A DNA stretch of 64,000 nt, from the NCBI GenBank assembly GCA_027625915.1, contig JANTQA010000008.1, positions 5,015,501 through 5,079,500 on the forward strand, given 5' to 3'. The notes beneath the pieces were generated by a model that was given only the letters and a program-made list of their open reading frames with translations, was not told the DNA's origin and did no database searches. Below, in pieces: positions 21,979 through 34,020 of this stretch. Numbering within the stretch: position 1 is the stretch's first letter; each line of letters begins with the position of its first letter. The position numbers were made by a program, and so were the translations under genes. Source of the stretch: Anaeramoeba flamelloides (lineage: Eukaryota; Metamonada; Anaeramoebidae).

Positions 21979-24189
21979 TTTTGTTTGTTTTTTTTGTGAG
22001 AAGAAACCAGAAAAAAAGAAGAAAAAATGATTAATTTTTTTCAATGTTTTATTTTGATTTGGTTATTTTAGTCACAAGCTTTGTAAAAATAATGTGGTCT
22101 TTCAAAAATTCGTCTTTTTTTCGGTTGAAGGGTACAAAGATGTTGAATTTATTATATTGAAAAGTTCCTGACACAAAAAGACTTTGTTGACAAAATAAAG
22201 TAAAAATTATTATTTGGAAACATAAGAGGAAATTTCAACTTTATGTTCAATTTAGAACTGTCTTTTATTATATATACAAAAAAAATCTTCTTAAAACTCC
22301 ACTATTTGTTTCTATTTAGATCTTCAGTCATTCATTTTTCTATAAAAACCCAAATTTTAAGAGATCTTACAAGACTAAAAAATTCTTTTCACCAAAACAT
22401 TTTTTTACTACTCTCTCAAACAAGGTTCACTTTTCAGACTGCTTACTTTCCCTGACTTAAGTTATAAATCCCACCCAGAAATTGGTCTAAAATTAAAAGG
22501 TATTGTAATTGAAAGTAAATGAGAGTTGTGATTATATTTCAAATTACTCGAAAAAGTCTATATAAATATTATTCAACAATAAATTATTGGATTTTCTACT
22601 TTAGGGACATACTTCAAAATTCCAGATTTTTATCAAAAGAGAACTTTTTATAAATCATACATATCATACTAAAATTGGACACTAACAATACATCCCAGAG
22701 TATAAGAACAAACAATTTTCCTAATATTCAGAATTAAAAATCTTTCCCAGGATTTTTTTCATGTACAGTATTTTTTTTGCTACTATAATCTATTTTAGAT
22801 TTAACATTTTAATTTTTTTCTATAAGGTTTTATACCAATAGATTCATATTTTCAATTAAATTTGTAAAGTTAAATTATTTATCAGAGATATAATAAATAC
22901 GACGAATAAAATTTTATATTTAATTACTTAAAATTTATTTTTTATAAATAAAAAATAAAATTTACAAGTCCAATATAATGGAAAAACCCAAAAATATTTT
23001 TATCAAATTATATTTCTTTGAATCTGTTTTTTTTTACTTTCCTCGTCTTATCTTTATTTGAATTTTTTTTTTTTTTTATTGAGATTTTTATTGTAGTTAG
23101 AATAACTTTTGAATTGAAAAGTTAAAGGATATTTGAGTTAAGTAAACTGAAAAAAATTTGATCGTTATGATTTATTATTAGACAGATATTTAATTTAATT
23201 TTTTATCAATTTATGGAAAAAAAAAATTAAATATTCAAAAAAAAATAAAGAAAAAATCATGAAGAAAAAGATCTCAACATAAAGATCAAAAAAATATTTT
23301 GATTTTGATTATATTTGATTGAAAAAAATGTCATTTAAATCATCAATGAAAGTAATAAAGTAAGGTAAATTATATATCTCAATCCGGTATTCTATCACAT
23401 ATTGTCATAACAATAATTTTTTCAATACTTTTTATTCTTCATAAATTTGATATCCCTTTCATCTCAACAAATACTTTTCAAAAGTTCCTACAATATGAAA
23501 TGAGATATTCAATTTGTAAAACTTTTTTAATATCACGTCTGTAAATCCCCCAATTAATAATTATAATTTAAAAATCCTTTTATATTCTTTTCTCAACTCT
23601 ACTTTTGGAGGAAATTTTAACACCAATGTTTGTTTATTTTTTTTTCTTTAATCGCCATAATCTATGAGAATTTCTCTTTTTTTTTCTTGATGATTTCTTT
23701 TTTGAAAGTAAACTAATTGTTTTTGTGAAATACTTCTATTCTATATTTTTAGTGCCACCTTTCAATTTCACATTAATTATTTTATTTATCTGCTAAAGTG
23801 AAATTTTAACATTATATAAAATTCCTATCCTTTTTTTTATTTTTAATGTAATCTATCAATAGAGTTCCAATTAATAATTATAAATCTTCCATTTTGGTTT
23901 TATTTTACAATAAAATTGTTTTTAATTGAATTTCTGAAACAAAAAGATTTTCAAATAAGTTTGAAAAGTTCAGTAAAAGTACTTATTATTAGATTTGTTA
24001 GGTATTAACAGAAAAAAGCACCTTTCGAAGAAACTCCCAAATTTCTCAAAATGAACACATATTTTAGTGAAAAAGTCTTAATCCAGAGAAAAATTGTATC
24101 TTTTATGTTCGACAAAAGGGTCCAATAATCTGTCACATTTATATGGACAACTAAAAAATATAACAATTTTACAATAAAATCAATTTAAA

Positions 24190-24760
24190 ATTTATATTTG
24201 TACAATTATTATTACATTTTTTACTAAGGATCACAATTAAAAAATTTCATTTAGAAATTTTTTTTTTTAATTCCTTTTCCAAATCTAAAAAAAGAAAGCC
24301 AAAGTAAAGGTATTCTGGTATTTAATAATTTAGATTTAGAACTTCCAAAAGTAATTATTTCAATTTTTTTTAATTAAAGATTAACTAAATAATCATATCC
24401 TAAAAAACACAAAGACTGATTATTTTTTGTTTCCATATTCTAGGGATAATTGTAACATCAATATGTTTCAAATATTCCAGAAATAATTGTCCAAAAAAAT
24501 CTCTTCTTAAATTATTTTACTTTTTTTCTGAACAATGAATTTTTTATCAATTAATCTACATTTCACCACTAATTTAAGAAAGATATTTTATAAATTAGTT
24601 GCCTGTATATTGATAATTCAACCATTAAATTTGTGACAAAATGAAGATTTTTTTCTAAAATTTTTTGTTTTTTTTACTAATACTTGTATAATTTGTAATT
24701 GATGAGATCAATAAATATTACTACCCGACTAATCATATTGTCTAGAGAAATTCGAAACAT
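24190..24760. repeat. Dispersed repeat D, copy 1 (uninterrupted)
   Basis: This copy matches the two halves 44636-44792 and 46581-46985 in order, and also 49800-50300. Shared blocks: ATTACATTTTTTACTAAGGA, AATTCCTTTTCCAAATCTAA, AATTGTAACATCAATATG, ATATTGATAATTCAACCATT and ATATTACTACCCGACTAATC. It is non-coding. As the uninterrupted copy it shows what the 44.6-kb copy looked like before the LINE entered it. Confidence 0.65.
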
Positions 24761-24894
24761 GAAGAACTGGATTTGATTTACACATAATAACAACATACTT
24801 TAATCTTAAACTTCTCATTTGGAAACAATATTCCCTTAACTATAAATAAAAAAAAATTTTCAATTTTTTACTCCAAAATTTGAAAAAACTCTTA

Positions 24895-25094
24895 CAGCCA
24901 GTTTCACTTTTAAGGCACAAACTTTCTACGAAATTTAAGGCACAAAAAAATCTCAAATTTAAGGCACAAAATTTGGAATTTTTATTTTTTTACAATTTAT
25001 TTTCACTAGAATTTGAATTTTGTGCCTTAATTTGAGATTTTTTTTGTGCCTTAAATTTATTTGAAAGTTTGTGCCTTAAAAGTGAAACTGACTG
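24895..25094. mobile_element. 200-bp palindromic MITE, copy 1 (TA-flanked)
   Basis: The element starts CAGCCAGTTTCACTTTTAAG and ends CTTAAAAGTGAAACTGACTG, with TA directly outside both ends. The arms are about 80 bp each and nearly complementary, leaving a short AT-rich centre. Each arm holds three copies of TTAAGGCACAAA or its complement, in the left arm starting at 24910, 24935 and 24959, so about 24-25 bp apart. CAGT-type ends and a TA duplication fit Tc1/mariner-type mobilisation. It is very close in sequence to the 36320 copy. Confidence 0.8.
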
Positions 25095-25677
25095 TATTGG
25101 AAAATTAGATTTTCCAACCTAAATTGTAAAAAATCTTGAAAAATATTTTTTGATCCAAGATATTTTATTAACCAATAGTGTTTAATATAATATAAGTGAA
25201 GTTCTAAAAGTGAAAAATTATCAATATTTCAATTTTTTTTTTAATTTTTTTCATGATGTTGCCATCTTATATAAAGATCCTGAAACATTTGTAAAGCAAT
25301 TATAAATAATCAAAAAAATTGTTTCTTAATTTTATACTTATAATTTTATTTTGTTCAAAATTTGTATAAAAAACATATCTTATTAATAGAAAATAAAAAA
25401 AAAACTTGAAATATGTTAATTTCTAGTTTTTTCAAAAGAAAAAGACCAAAAGTAGAAGGATAAAGGAATATTAGTAAAACTATAAAAAAAATATAAAACT
25501 TTTCTATAAAACAGTTTTTTAAATAAGGATATAAAGTAGTTGTGCATTAAATATTCAAAGTCTAGAATATGAAATGATTAAATATTTTGTCAAAAATAAA
25601 ATAACTAACAGCCGAGAAATATTTTCCAGAAAAAATGTTAATTTCTTATTATTCTATTTATTGTAAAATCATATTCT

Positions 25678-25892
25678 TTTTTATTATTGAAGAGTTGTAA
25701 ATTACACTCTAGTTGTCCTTATACTTAAATTCCCTTTCAGAAATTTCAACGTGGAATCATATATTTCACGATTAATAATTAATGAAAATAATTTTTAAAA
25801 TCAGACAATTTAAAATTATTTTATTAAGATTTATTTCTTTTAATTATTTATGAAAAATCAATAAGTTTTTTTTTATACGAAGGACAAAAATT
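25678..25892 (-). mobile_element. LINE group-A 3' fragment, strongly 5'-truncated
   Basis: On the plus strand it begins TTTTTATTATTGAAGAGTTG and continues with the same sequence as the 3' ends at 44800 and 62330 (AAATTACACTCTAGTTG, TTAAATTCCCTTTCAGAAAT, TTTCACGATTAATAATTAAT). It stops after about 215 bp, near the point where the longer copies enter the zinc-knuckle coding region. Such 5' truncation is typical of target-primed reverse transcription. Confidence 0.65.
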
Positions 25893-26354
25893 ATTTTTTT
25901 TTTGCACTAATTAAAAAAATAGTGAGAGAAACAAAAAAAAATCTTAAAGCATTCTTTATTATTCTTTTGACTTTCCGATTTTTTTAAAAGTTTTGACTTG
26001 GATTATAGATAATTACAAAAATATCTTTTATAATTTCAGTCAAGACTAGAAATATACAAATACACAACCAATTTTTGATTTATTATAAACTTTATAGAAT
26101 ACTTGGAGAGGTTTAAATATTCAGAGATCCTGGAAATGATTCTATTGTTCAAAATTTTTAAGAATCAAAAAAAAAAAAAAATACAATTTGGAATTGTAAT
26201 ATTATAATCATTAAATGGAATCAAGTTTTATCAAGATTTTTTATATTTGAAAATCCCTTTGAATTATAATTTTTTCAAAAATAAAAAACAATTTTTTATT
26301 CTGATTTCACGGAATCAAAAAAAGAATGTTTTGTTTGGTAACAAAACGCTATTA

Positions 26355-26549
26355 TAGTCAGTTCCAGTTTTAAGTCACAAAGTTTCAACTAAAATTAAGA
26401 CACAAAAAAAATTCCAAATTAAGACCAAAAAATTGAAATTGAGTTTAATGAAATTATCTAAAAAAATTCCAAAAAATGTGCTTTAATTTGAGAATTTTTT
26501 GTGCCTTAGATTTTGTTTCAAGTTTGCACCTTAAAAGTTTTCCTGTTTG
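26355..26549. mobile_element. Palindromic MITE, diverged copy
   Basis: Same layout as 24895-25094 but with more changes: it begins TAGTCAGTTCCAGTTTTAAG and ends CTTAAAAGTTTTCCTGTTTG, with TA outside each end. AAGTCACAAAG, AAGACACAAAA and similar stand where the other copies have AAGGCACAAA. It is an older member of the family. Confidence 0.6.
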
Positions 26550-27201
26550 TAAAAAAAAAATATATTAATTCCTCTTCCATGTAAAATAATTTTCTTAAAT
26601 GGAATAAACATAAAAAATCATAATTGACTAAAAGATGATTAAAAATAAAATCTCAAGAAGAAAAACCTCCACTATTTATTTATTTATTTTTTTTTTTGAG
26701 AAATAATAAATTCTTTTTGAAGAATTGCAAAAACAAAAAAAATTATAATTAATTATTAAATTTTTAGATTGATTGGATAACTTTGAAAAACCAACTTAAA
26801 TCAAGAAAAAAGTTTCGATTAATCATTGGAATAAAAAAGAATCATTTGATTCCATGATATCAAAAAAAGAATTATTTGACGTTTTTTTTCTAAAAAGCAT
26901 CAAAATTTGAACTCTGATCACAGAAAATATTTCTTGTGTTTCATATGTTATCAGTTTTTAATATTCATGACAATATGTGGTTTAGATAAATTCAAAGAAC
27001 TTTATTATCAGTATTTGGTGAGAATACTTATTCCTTCTGTTATTTAATGGAAAAAAAAAAAAAAAATATAAAAAATAGTTTAAATTAATATTTTTTTTTT
27101 TTTTTAATTATAACGTTTTCGCACTTGGTAAATAAGATTATGAATGATATTTGCCCAAATTTAAAATTAGTTGTTATATGTAATGTATATATATATATAT
27201 A

Positions 27202-27735
27202 AACCCCATTCCATAAATTTGGACACACCCAAAATCAAAAATAGGCAAAAAAAAAAAAACCCAATTTATTGTATTTTTCCAAAACGCAATACTAAAACCA
27301 CATTTAAGTAACATCATATGAATGTTTTTAAAAGTAATCCTTTTAATCCAAATAAAAGAAAACAATATAAAACAAAAAAAATAAAAACCAATGTTTCCAA
27401 AATAATGAAACGAGCTAAACAAAAAATGTATTGGTAAATTTGTTAAAATTTCACAAATAATTGTTGATCTATCAAATAATTAAGATATGATCCACCAATT
27501 GTATGTGATTTTTCGATTTAACAAATTTACACTAACATTATATCAACCATTGGAAAAAAAAGTTCCAGATCTAACGAAACAGATAACTAGAAAAAAAGGA
27601 AATGAAAACAAAACAAAAAAGACAATAAATGAAATAGTTTGTAAAATCAAAATTATTTCCAAATTGAATGTAAAGTGTGGTGATGTTATTCTTTCAACTG
27701 TTTAAAACTATTTCCCAAAATTTTGGAATTTAGTT
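27202..27735. mobile_element. 534-bp TIR element, copy 3, with transposase-like remnant
   Basis: The ends are AACCCCATTCCATAAATTTG and CCCAAAATTTTGGAATTTAGTT, set within a (TA)n tract. This copy keeps a longer open frame at 27487-27705 on the plus strand whose C-terminal half (KKTINEIVCKIKIISKLNVK) resembles the helix-turn-helix region of Tc1/mariner transposases, where a basic stretch precedes 'IVxLIxxNP…S'. The frame opens without a plausible start and lacks the catalytic region. This suggests a deletion derivative of an autonomous element. The resemblance is by eye. Confidence 0.65.
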
Positions 27736-27998
27736 TATATATATATACTAATTTTTTTTTATTGTCTGTAATTACAAAATTATTCAAAATCTATTGAAAT
27801 ATATTAATGTTTTTGATTTGTAATAATTTTGTAGATTGTTAGATCGATAGATATTGAATAAAAAAAAAAATTGTGTGATTTATTTTTTTGAAAAGATCTC
27901 ATCAATTAAAAAAAAAAAAAAAATTAAGAAAAAACACTCTATCAAACTAAAAATACAATCACGTAAATAAGTTGTCAAAATGTATCAAATCGGTAAGA

Positions 27999-29187
27999 TT
28001 ACTTTTTTAAATTTTTCGAGGTGTTTCTATTGATATGTTCATCCCAAACAAATTCCCCTTTTACTCTTGAAAAAACATAGTCCTTGCCACTAGCATGTAA
28101 AACACCGTTTTTCAAATCACACCTAAATTTGTCTTTGCTTGCCTTCACCATCCTAATCTTATCATATTGGCAGAGAATGAGATCGTCTGTTTCTTCTTCG
28201 TCTGACGACGAGATATCATCATCGGAGTTTAATGGCTCTTCTTCAACCTCATCCTCTTCGCCTGCTTCCAATTCTGAAAGGTTGTCGACTGAATTTTCTT
28301 CTTCTTTTTCGTTTGTTGGCTTTTGATTTTCTTTTTCGGGCACGCCTTGCGCGGCCTGATAAAAAATGTCGTTCGATTGCTTATTTTTTTTTTCATTTTC
28401 CTCATTTTCGTTTTGGATTAAATCTGTCAAGTTGTTTCCCATCCCAAATAATTCATCATCATCATCATCATCATCATCTTCGTCCTCTTCCCCGTTTTCG
28501 TCAATCTCCTTTAGTTTCTCATTCTCCTTTTCTTTCTCTTTTTCTTTTTCATTTCCATTCCCCTTTTCTTTTTGATTTAATAATTGTTTGACTCGGTTAT
28601 CTAAGCCAATAAACTGGCTGCTTGATTGTAACAACGAAGCAGATTCGAATTCTTCATCTTCATTTTCGTTTTCGCTTTCGCTTGTTTCGGAATCTGAAAT
28701 GTAATCTTTTTTTGGCTTGCTTGCAGTGAAATTTGTCTTGAGCTTTTTTTTTGGTGCAAAAAGATCACTAAACTTGACCGCAAACTGATCTTGGTTGGGC
28801 GCAGCTGTGTAACTTGTAATGTTTTCTCCTACCTCCTCGTTACCAGACTCGCTTCCTGATTCTGAAACATCTGAATCGGAATTAATGTTTAAAACCCTTG
28901 TGTCTTCAAGTCTCCTCTCCCAACTTTCTTGTAATTCTTCAAGAACCTCATTGCTTATATTCGAAAATTTAAATTCCTCACGAATACCATCAATCACATC
29001 AAGAATAACTTGTCTTTTGATGTTAGAATTAGTTTTTTGTTTTGGATAAGGAATGTTATTTATTGTGGAATTTTTTTTTTTTATTTTTTTTTGTTACCAG
29101 GCTAAGAATCCAACACCAAAAAGTAAAAACCAGTAAACTTTAAAAAAAATATTTTTCTTACGAATAAAGATTTTCAGCAAGCTCCAT
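27999..29187 (-). CDS. GTF2A1: TFIIA large (alpha/beta) subunit, two exons with a 26-nt first exon
   Basis: Exon 1 is 29187-29162 (MELAENLY plus two bases) and exon 2 is 29013-27999, joined in phase 2 (TC|A) over a 148-bp GTAAGA…AAAAG intron, giving 346 aa. The N-terminus LYSQVILDVIDGIREEF, continuing to LQESWERRL, matches the conserved four-helix-bundle segment 'LYRSVIDDVISNVREEF…LKQLWENKL'. The C-terminus contains EEPLNSDDD, then LILCQYDKIRMVKASKDKFR and KDYVFSRVKGEFVW, which correspond to the acidic motif and beta-barrel of TFIIA alpha/beta ('VVCQYDKI', 'GRDYIFSKAIGDAEW'). The variable middle is strongly acidic, with a nine-Asp run at about 187-195 encoded by a (GAT)n tract and a KEKEKEKEKENEK stretch. 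TFIIA stabilises TBP on promoters in RNA polymerase II initiation. Confidence 0.92.
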
Positions 29188-30704
29188 GAATGAAAATTTT
29201 GTAAACTATGAATGTAAAAAAAATGAAATTCAAATTTTCACTTTCTTTTTTATTTTTTATTTTGGTACCTTTTAATACAATTTGGAAGTTAAAAATATTC
29301 AAGTGTTTCAGAATTTGAATTCTGGTTTGAAAAATAGTTAAATTTGGAGATAGTATAAATTATTTTTTGTTTTTTCATTGAAAATATACAAGGTTGATTA
29401 GTAAAAATTTCACTCATTTTTATTAAAAAATAAGGTTTATAAACTCTGAAATATGAAATAAGGATTATCTTGTAACAGGATGTAGCTACTTCTTAATTTG
29501 GTTCTTTTGGGATCCATCTTGAATTATTTATTAATTATAATGGTAGTTTGTAAAGAAAATTTTTAAAAATTTATTTTTTTTTCAGAAATCCAATTTGAAG
29601 AGTGAAATGCTAAAATATTAAAAGTTAAGTTGAGAAACAGCATTTTTTGGGTTTTCGATTTAAAATTTTATTAAGGTTTGGTTTTTTTGGGAACTTTTAA
29701 AATAACATACTTAGTATTACTATTAATATATTCAACTTTTTTATAGTGTATTATCATATTCACAAAATTTTTGAAAAATTTGATTTACTTACTGATTATT
29801 CATCAGAATTTTAATATTTATTTTCTTTTTTACACAAGATGTGTGCAAGAAAATTTTACAAGAGGTATTAACAGAATAAATGTGATAAATATTTCATTTC
29901 ATTTTCTTTTTTTTCTTTTTGGTTTTAATAATGAAATTTCAAAAAAATATTTTTTACTTTTTGATTTAAAAGTATTTTTTAATCTTTTTTATTTTTGTCT
30001 ATATTGAACACGATAAGAAACGTTTTTGGATAATCAAAATATGTAAATCAATTGATATTTAATCCTTTTTTAAAAAATAACCAATATCTTGTAAAAATTT
30101 TTGTTTTCAATGGTTTAAATGGTAATTTTTTTTAAAAGTAATTTATATTAGGAAACTATTTTAACCATTAAATTGAAAGATAATGATCTACAGAAATATA
30201 TACCATGTAATAATATAATACTATTACAAAATTTTTATTAAATAATGGTCCGCACTTTGGAGTGACATTTAGATAATCTAAGTGAAACTTTATTCTATTA
30301 GGCTATTTTTGAAATAAAAGAAAATTAAAACTAATTCAAAAATTGAAAATATTTGTTTTCAATAAATTAATTAAATTTCTTTTTTTTTGGAACAAATTAA
30401 TTTGAAAATACAAATTTGAAACAGAAAAAAATAAGTGAATTAAAAATTTAAATTAAATAATTATAAAAGAACTCAAAATAGTCCAAGTTTTAACTTTCAT
30501 CATGTTTATATGACTTGTAAAAATTGAGGAAAATCTAATATTTTTCTCTATTTTTCCGAATCACTGGAAAACCACAGTAATATTTTCCAAAGTTTAAAAG
30601 AATCTAGTGAAATCATAAAAAATTTTCTTTCTTCATTTGTATTCTCGAAAAATACCTAGATGTTTTTGTTTTGATTTAAGAAAATAAAAGGAATTATATC
30701 ATAT

Positions 30705-31260
30705 TTATTCATTTATTTATTGGGAGAAAGGAGTAATACAGAAAATTTATCACAATAAAAAAAAGAAGTAGAATAAATATTTATATATCAATACAAAAAA
30801 GATTAATATCATTTCTGTTACGATATCAACTATCCACTTTAGTTAAGTTTTCCAGTATTTATAAATATTGAGTAAAATCCTTGATTTTAGCAAATTATTT
30901 TTAATTCTTGAAAGCCTTTACACATGCCCCCCCAGAATAAACATGGACACAAACCTAATAGAAAGATTCTATTTTACAGATAATAAGACCAAAATCTGTG
31001 ATTAATAATGGTATTTCACTCTAGTTAAGTTTTCTAAAATTTAAAAAAATCTAATAAAATCTAATATTTTACACAATTCTTATAAATTAAAAAAAACTTA
31101 GACACTACCTCTAAGAGCACGAAACTTAGTACCCTAATTTATATTTTTCTTACTATTTTAAGAATTATAGATTTTCATTTTTTTATTCTTTCTTTTTTTT
31201 TATTACCAAAATTTTTTCTAGAAATATCTCAAATCATCTTTATATTCTTAAATTTAAAAA
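30705..31260 (-). mobile_element. LINE group-B 3' remnant
   Basis: It starts on the plus strand with TTTATTTATTGGGAGAAAGGAGTAAT-type sequence, as the 10.9-kb copy does, and continues with ACCTAATAGAAAGATT, CTGTGATTAATAATGGTATT and TTAGTACCCTAATTT. This copy has no TIR element at the site occupied at 11160-11687. It is non-coding because of decay. Confidence 0.5.
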
Positions 31261-31369
31261 TTACCTTACATTACTCTATTCACTTGGCAACACTCCACAA
31301 AATTATTGAAAAATAATTATTATTCAAAATAATAATGATGAATATACATATGGAAAAGTGTTTTAGAGT

Positions 31370-31990
31370 ACTGTATAATGTCTAGGTTTTTGATAAATTT
31401 GATAAATTAAACACACTAAAATAAATTTTACTTTTATTTCTTAAAGTAAAAAAAAAAAATTATTAGAAGTTTTCTTGAATTCAAAAGAATATAGAAAAAC
31501 CTTTGATTTTACTCATTTTTTTTTAAATTCTGAAAAACTTAAAGGCAGTTATTTTTAAGGTTTTCTGTTTTATCTGTGAAGTGTCCTAGGTTTTTTTTGA
31601 GGTTTTTTATTTTATTTGTGAAGTGTTATAGGTTTTTTTGAGTTTTTCTATTTTATTTCGAAAATCTCTTGATTTTCGTTAAGTTTTCTGTTTATTTATC
31701 AAGTGTTCTAGGTTTTTTTGAGGTTTTCTATTTTATTTCAAAAATCTATTGATTTTCGTTAGGTTTTTTTGAGTCTTCTATTTATTTCGTAATCAATAGA
31801 TTTTCGAAATAAAATAGAAAACCTCAAAAAAACCTAGAACAATTCAAAAATAAATAGAAAACTCAAAAAAACCTAACGAAAATTAGTGGATTTTCCAAAT
31901 AAATAGAAAACTCCAAAAAACCGAACAAAAATCCATTAATTTTACATATGAACAGAAAAATCAAGAAAAATTAACCCCAAAAAAGATGAA
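31370..31990. repeat. Fold-back array of TAGGTTTTTTTGAG units
   Basis: Units of the type AGGTTTTTTTGAGGTTTTCT followed by ATTTTATTT and GAAAATCTATTGATTTTCG repeat irregularly (starts near 31588, 31630, 31710 and 31761). Beyond about 31790 they appear inverted (AAATAGAAAACCTCAAAAAA…CCTAG). The innermost arms, about 31711-31756 and 31793-31838, can form a long hairpin. Related arrays are at 38925-39115 and 62775-63305. Confidence 0.7.
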
Positions 31991-34002
31991 TTATAAAACT
32001 TTCCTTTCAATAATAATGAAAAAAAAAATATCGGAATTTTATGTGTTAACAATAATTAAAAAGAGAATAATAATTGAGATTTGTTAATTAGTTGGACTTT
32101 TATTAAACTAATACTTTTTTTATTATTTTTTTATATCGCTAAGTCTCATTTTTTGAAATAGATTTTAGAAAAGATCAATTAACACTACAAGAACTTCACA
32201 ATCAATACAAAAACTTTCAAGAATTTTTCAAACTTTCAGACTGACAGTATATAAGAATTCAGTTTCTGATATTCTTTCATATTTTTTCAAATTTCAAATA
32301 CTTGATACAAACTTGATTAAGCCAAAAAAAAGGGTAAAAAAAAATAATTAACACAAGATTATATTTTGAATTGAATCAACATTTTTGAAAGTTATTCAAA
32401 AGAAAAATATTTTTTTGCTTTTGATAACCTGAAACTCTTTTTATGAAAACTCATAAACTGGAACATTATATAAATTAAATATCTTTAAAAGTTTCAGTTC
32501 ATAAAACTTTTAAATTGAAAGTTGTTGAATTTTGATTTGTAATTTCTTTCAAATTTTGGAATAATTTCGAAAAAACAAAAGTATTCTAAGTAAAAAATGT
32601 GACTACAATTTTTGTTCTATTTTTGTCTTTAATGAATGCTTTTTATTTTATTTTATTTTTTCTGGGACAATTTTTTACTTTTTTTGATATCATTTTTTAA
32701 TTGTTTTATAAATATAGTATAAACGAATACACTCCACTTTGATATTTAATAAAATTGTTAATATAATAAATTAAAGAAATGATTTTAAAGATTTTATTTC
32801 GAATATATAAAGGTACTCTTTCTGAGTAAAAAGTAAATACTGCCTTAAATTTAAAGCCACTTATCTAAACCTGTTTCAAACTTAAGGAGTGAACTGTCAC
32901 TAAAAAGGATCATACAGGATTTCCCTACTTGAGATTCAAGACAAAATTCAAAGAACAAAAAAATAAAATTAACAGGATCTCTTCGTCAAAAAATTCAATC
33001 AAAAAAAAGTTTGAAAGCGTTCTCAATACCAAAAAATTCAAATTAAAAAAAAATGTTAACAATTGTTTCTTATTTTAAATTTTTAAAAGGGTTAAATTTC
33101 TTGAATTTACAACAAATTGAAATCTTTAAAGTAAACAATCGATTTAATTCGATTTAATCTAATTTGTGGTTAGACTATAACCCTTTAAATTTGTCAAAGT
33201 AAGTATTTTTTAACATTCTTGAGAAAAAAAATAACTAATTTGAGAAAAGAAAAAAATGAAAAAAAAAAATCTAACCCTATCTCAAATTGCAAAATCAAAA
33301 ACAATAAAAAACCCCAATCCTAAGTTCTAAATTTAAATAGTCAATAAAAAAAGATCAAAATCCAAAAAAATCAAACCCTTGTGAATTTCACAAGATCAAA
33401 TTAAAAAAAAATAACATAAATCGGCCTGAAACAATTCAAATAACAAAAAAAAATTAAAAAATTCTACAAAGAACACAAATTCTTCTTGTAAAAAAAAAAT
33501 AAAACCTAAAAATAATTTTTCAAGCTCCAAAGTCTGTCTCTAGAATCATTTATCCTGGGGGGTTTAATCTGAAGTTTAAGTTAAGAATTAATTTTCAAGA
33601 CCTTAAAAAAAAAACGAATTTCCAATAAAGTTCGAACATTTACAAGATTTTCAAAAAAGAGAAATAAAAAAGAAAACTGTCAAAATTTTTTCTTTAAAAG
33701 AACAAAAGACATAAAAACTGAAAGAGAAACTTTATGAAACAAAACAGTAAGCACAAATTTCTCAGGTTATCAATGTATTGTATTGGAATTTGTTTTACAA
33801 ACTGATCAAATTTTTTACAAATAAATTATCGAAGAGAAATGTGATTTACACTATCCTCACTTTCCTTACTAATTACCTTCTTAACCTATACCCTTATTTG
33901 CCAAAACTGAAAACCACCAAGTGATTGATGAAAGGAAAAACTGTTCCTATTATCAAAAATATTAAAAAAATTATTTTATTATTTTTTTGTTTGAAAAAAT
34001 TT

Positions 34003-34020
34003 ATGTTCAATGGGAAATAA
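34003..34020 (+). promoter_or_regulatory. Minimal upstream ORF overlapping the PAS-like start
   Basis: ATG TTC AAT GGG AAA TAA starts seven bases before the main ATG and ends inside its coding sequence in another frame. If the transcript leader includes it, scanning ribosomes would meet this ATG first, which could reduce or modulate translation. Whether it lies in the mRNA is unknown. Confidence 0.3.

Larger units (their letters stand above)
21979..27201. other. Intergenic, repeat-rich
   Basis: No host gene is supported. It holds a dispersed ~570-bp repeat (about 24190-24760), a 200-bp palindromic element (24895-25094), a short LINE 3' fragment (about 25678-25892) and a diverged palindromic element (26355-26549). 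The open frame at 22243-22455 has no recognisable domain. Between 22460 and 24180 only AT-rich sequence with T and A runs is seen. Confidence 0.5.
29188..34009. other. Intergenic, repeat-rich
   Basis: No host gene is supported. A LINE-B remnant (about 30705-31260) and a fold-back array (about 31370-31990) lie here. The open frame at 29771-30007 has no recognisable domain. From 32000 to 34009, upstream of the PAS-like gene, only AT-rich sequence with many A runs is seen. Confidence 0.5.

Noticed and set aside
22243-22455. 70-codon open frame upstream of VPS39
   Set aside because: Low-information translation, no domain, no splice partners.
28084-28591. Overlapping plus-strand frames rich in Ser, His and Arg/Pro
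   Set aside because: They are antisense shadows of the acidic (GAT)n-rich part of the TFIIA gene.
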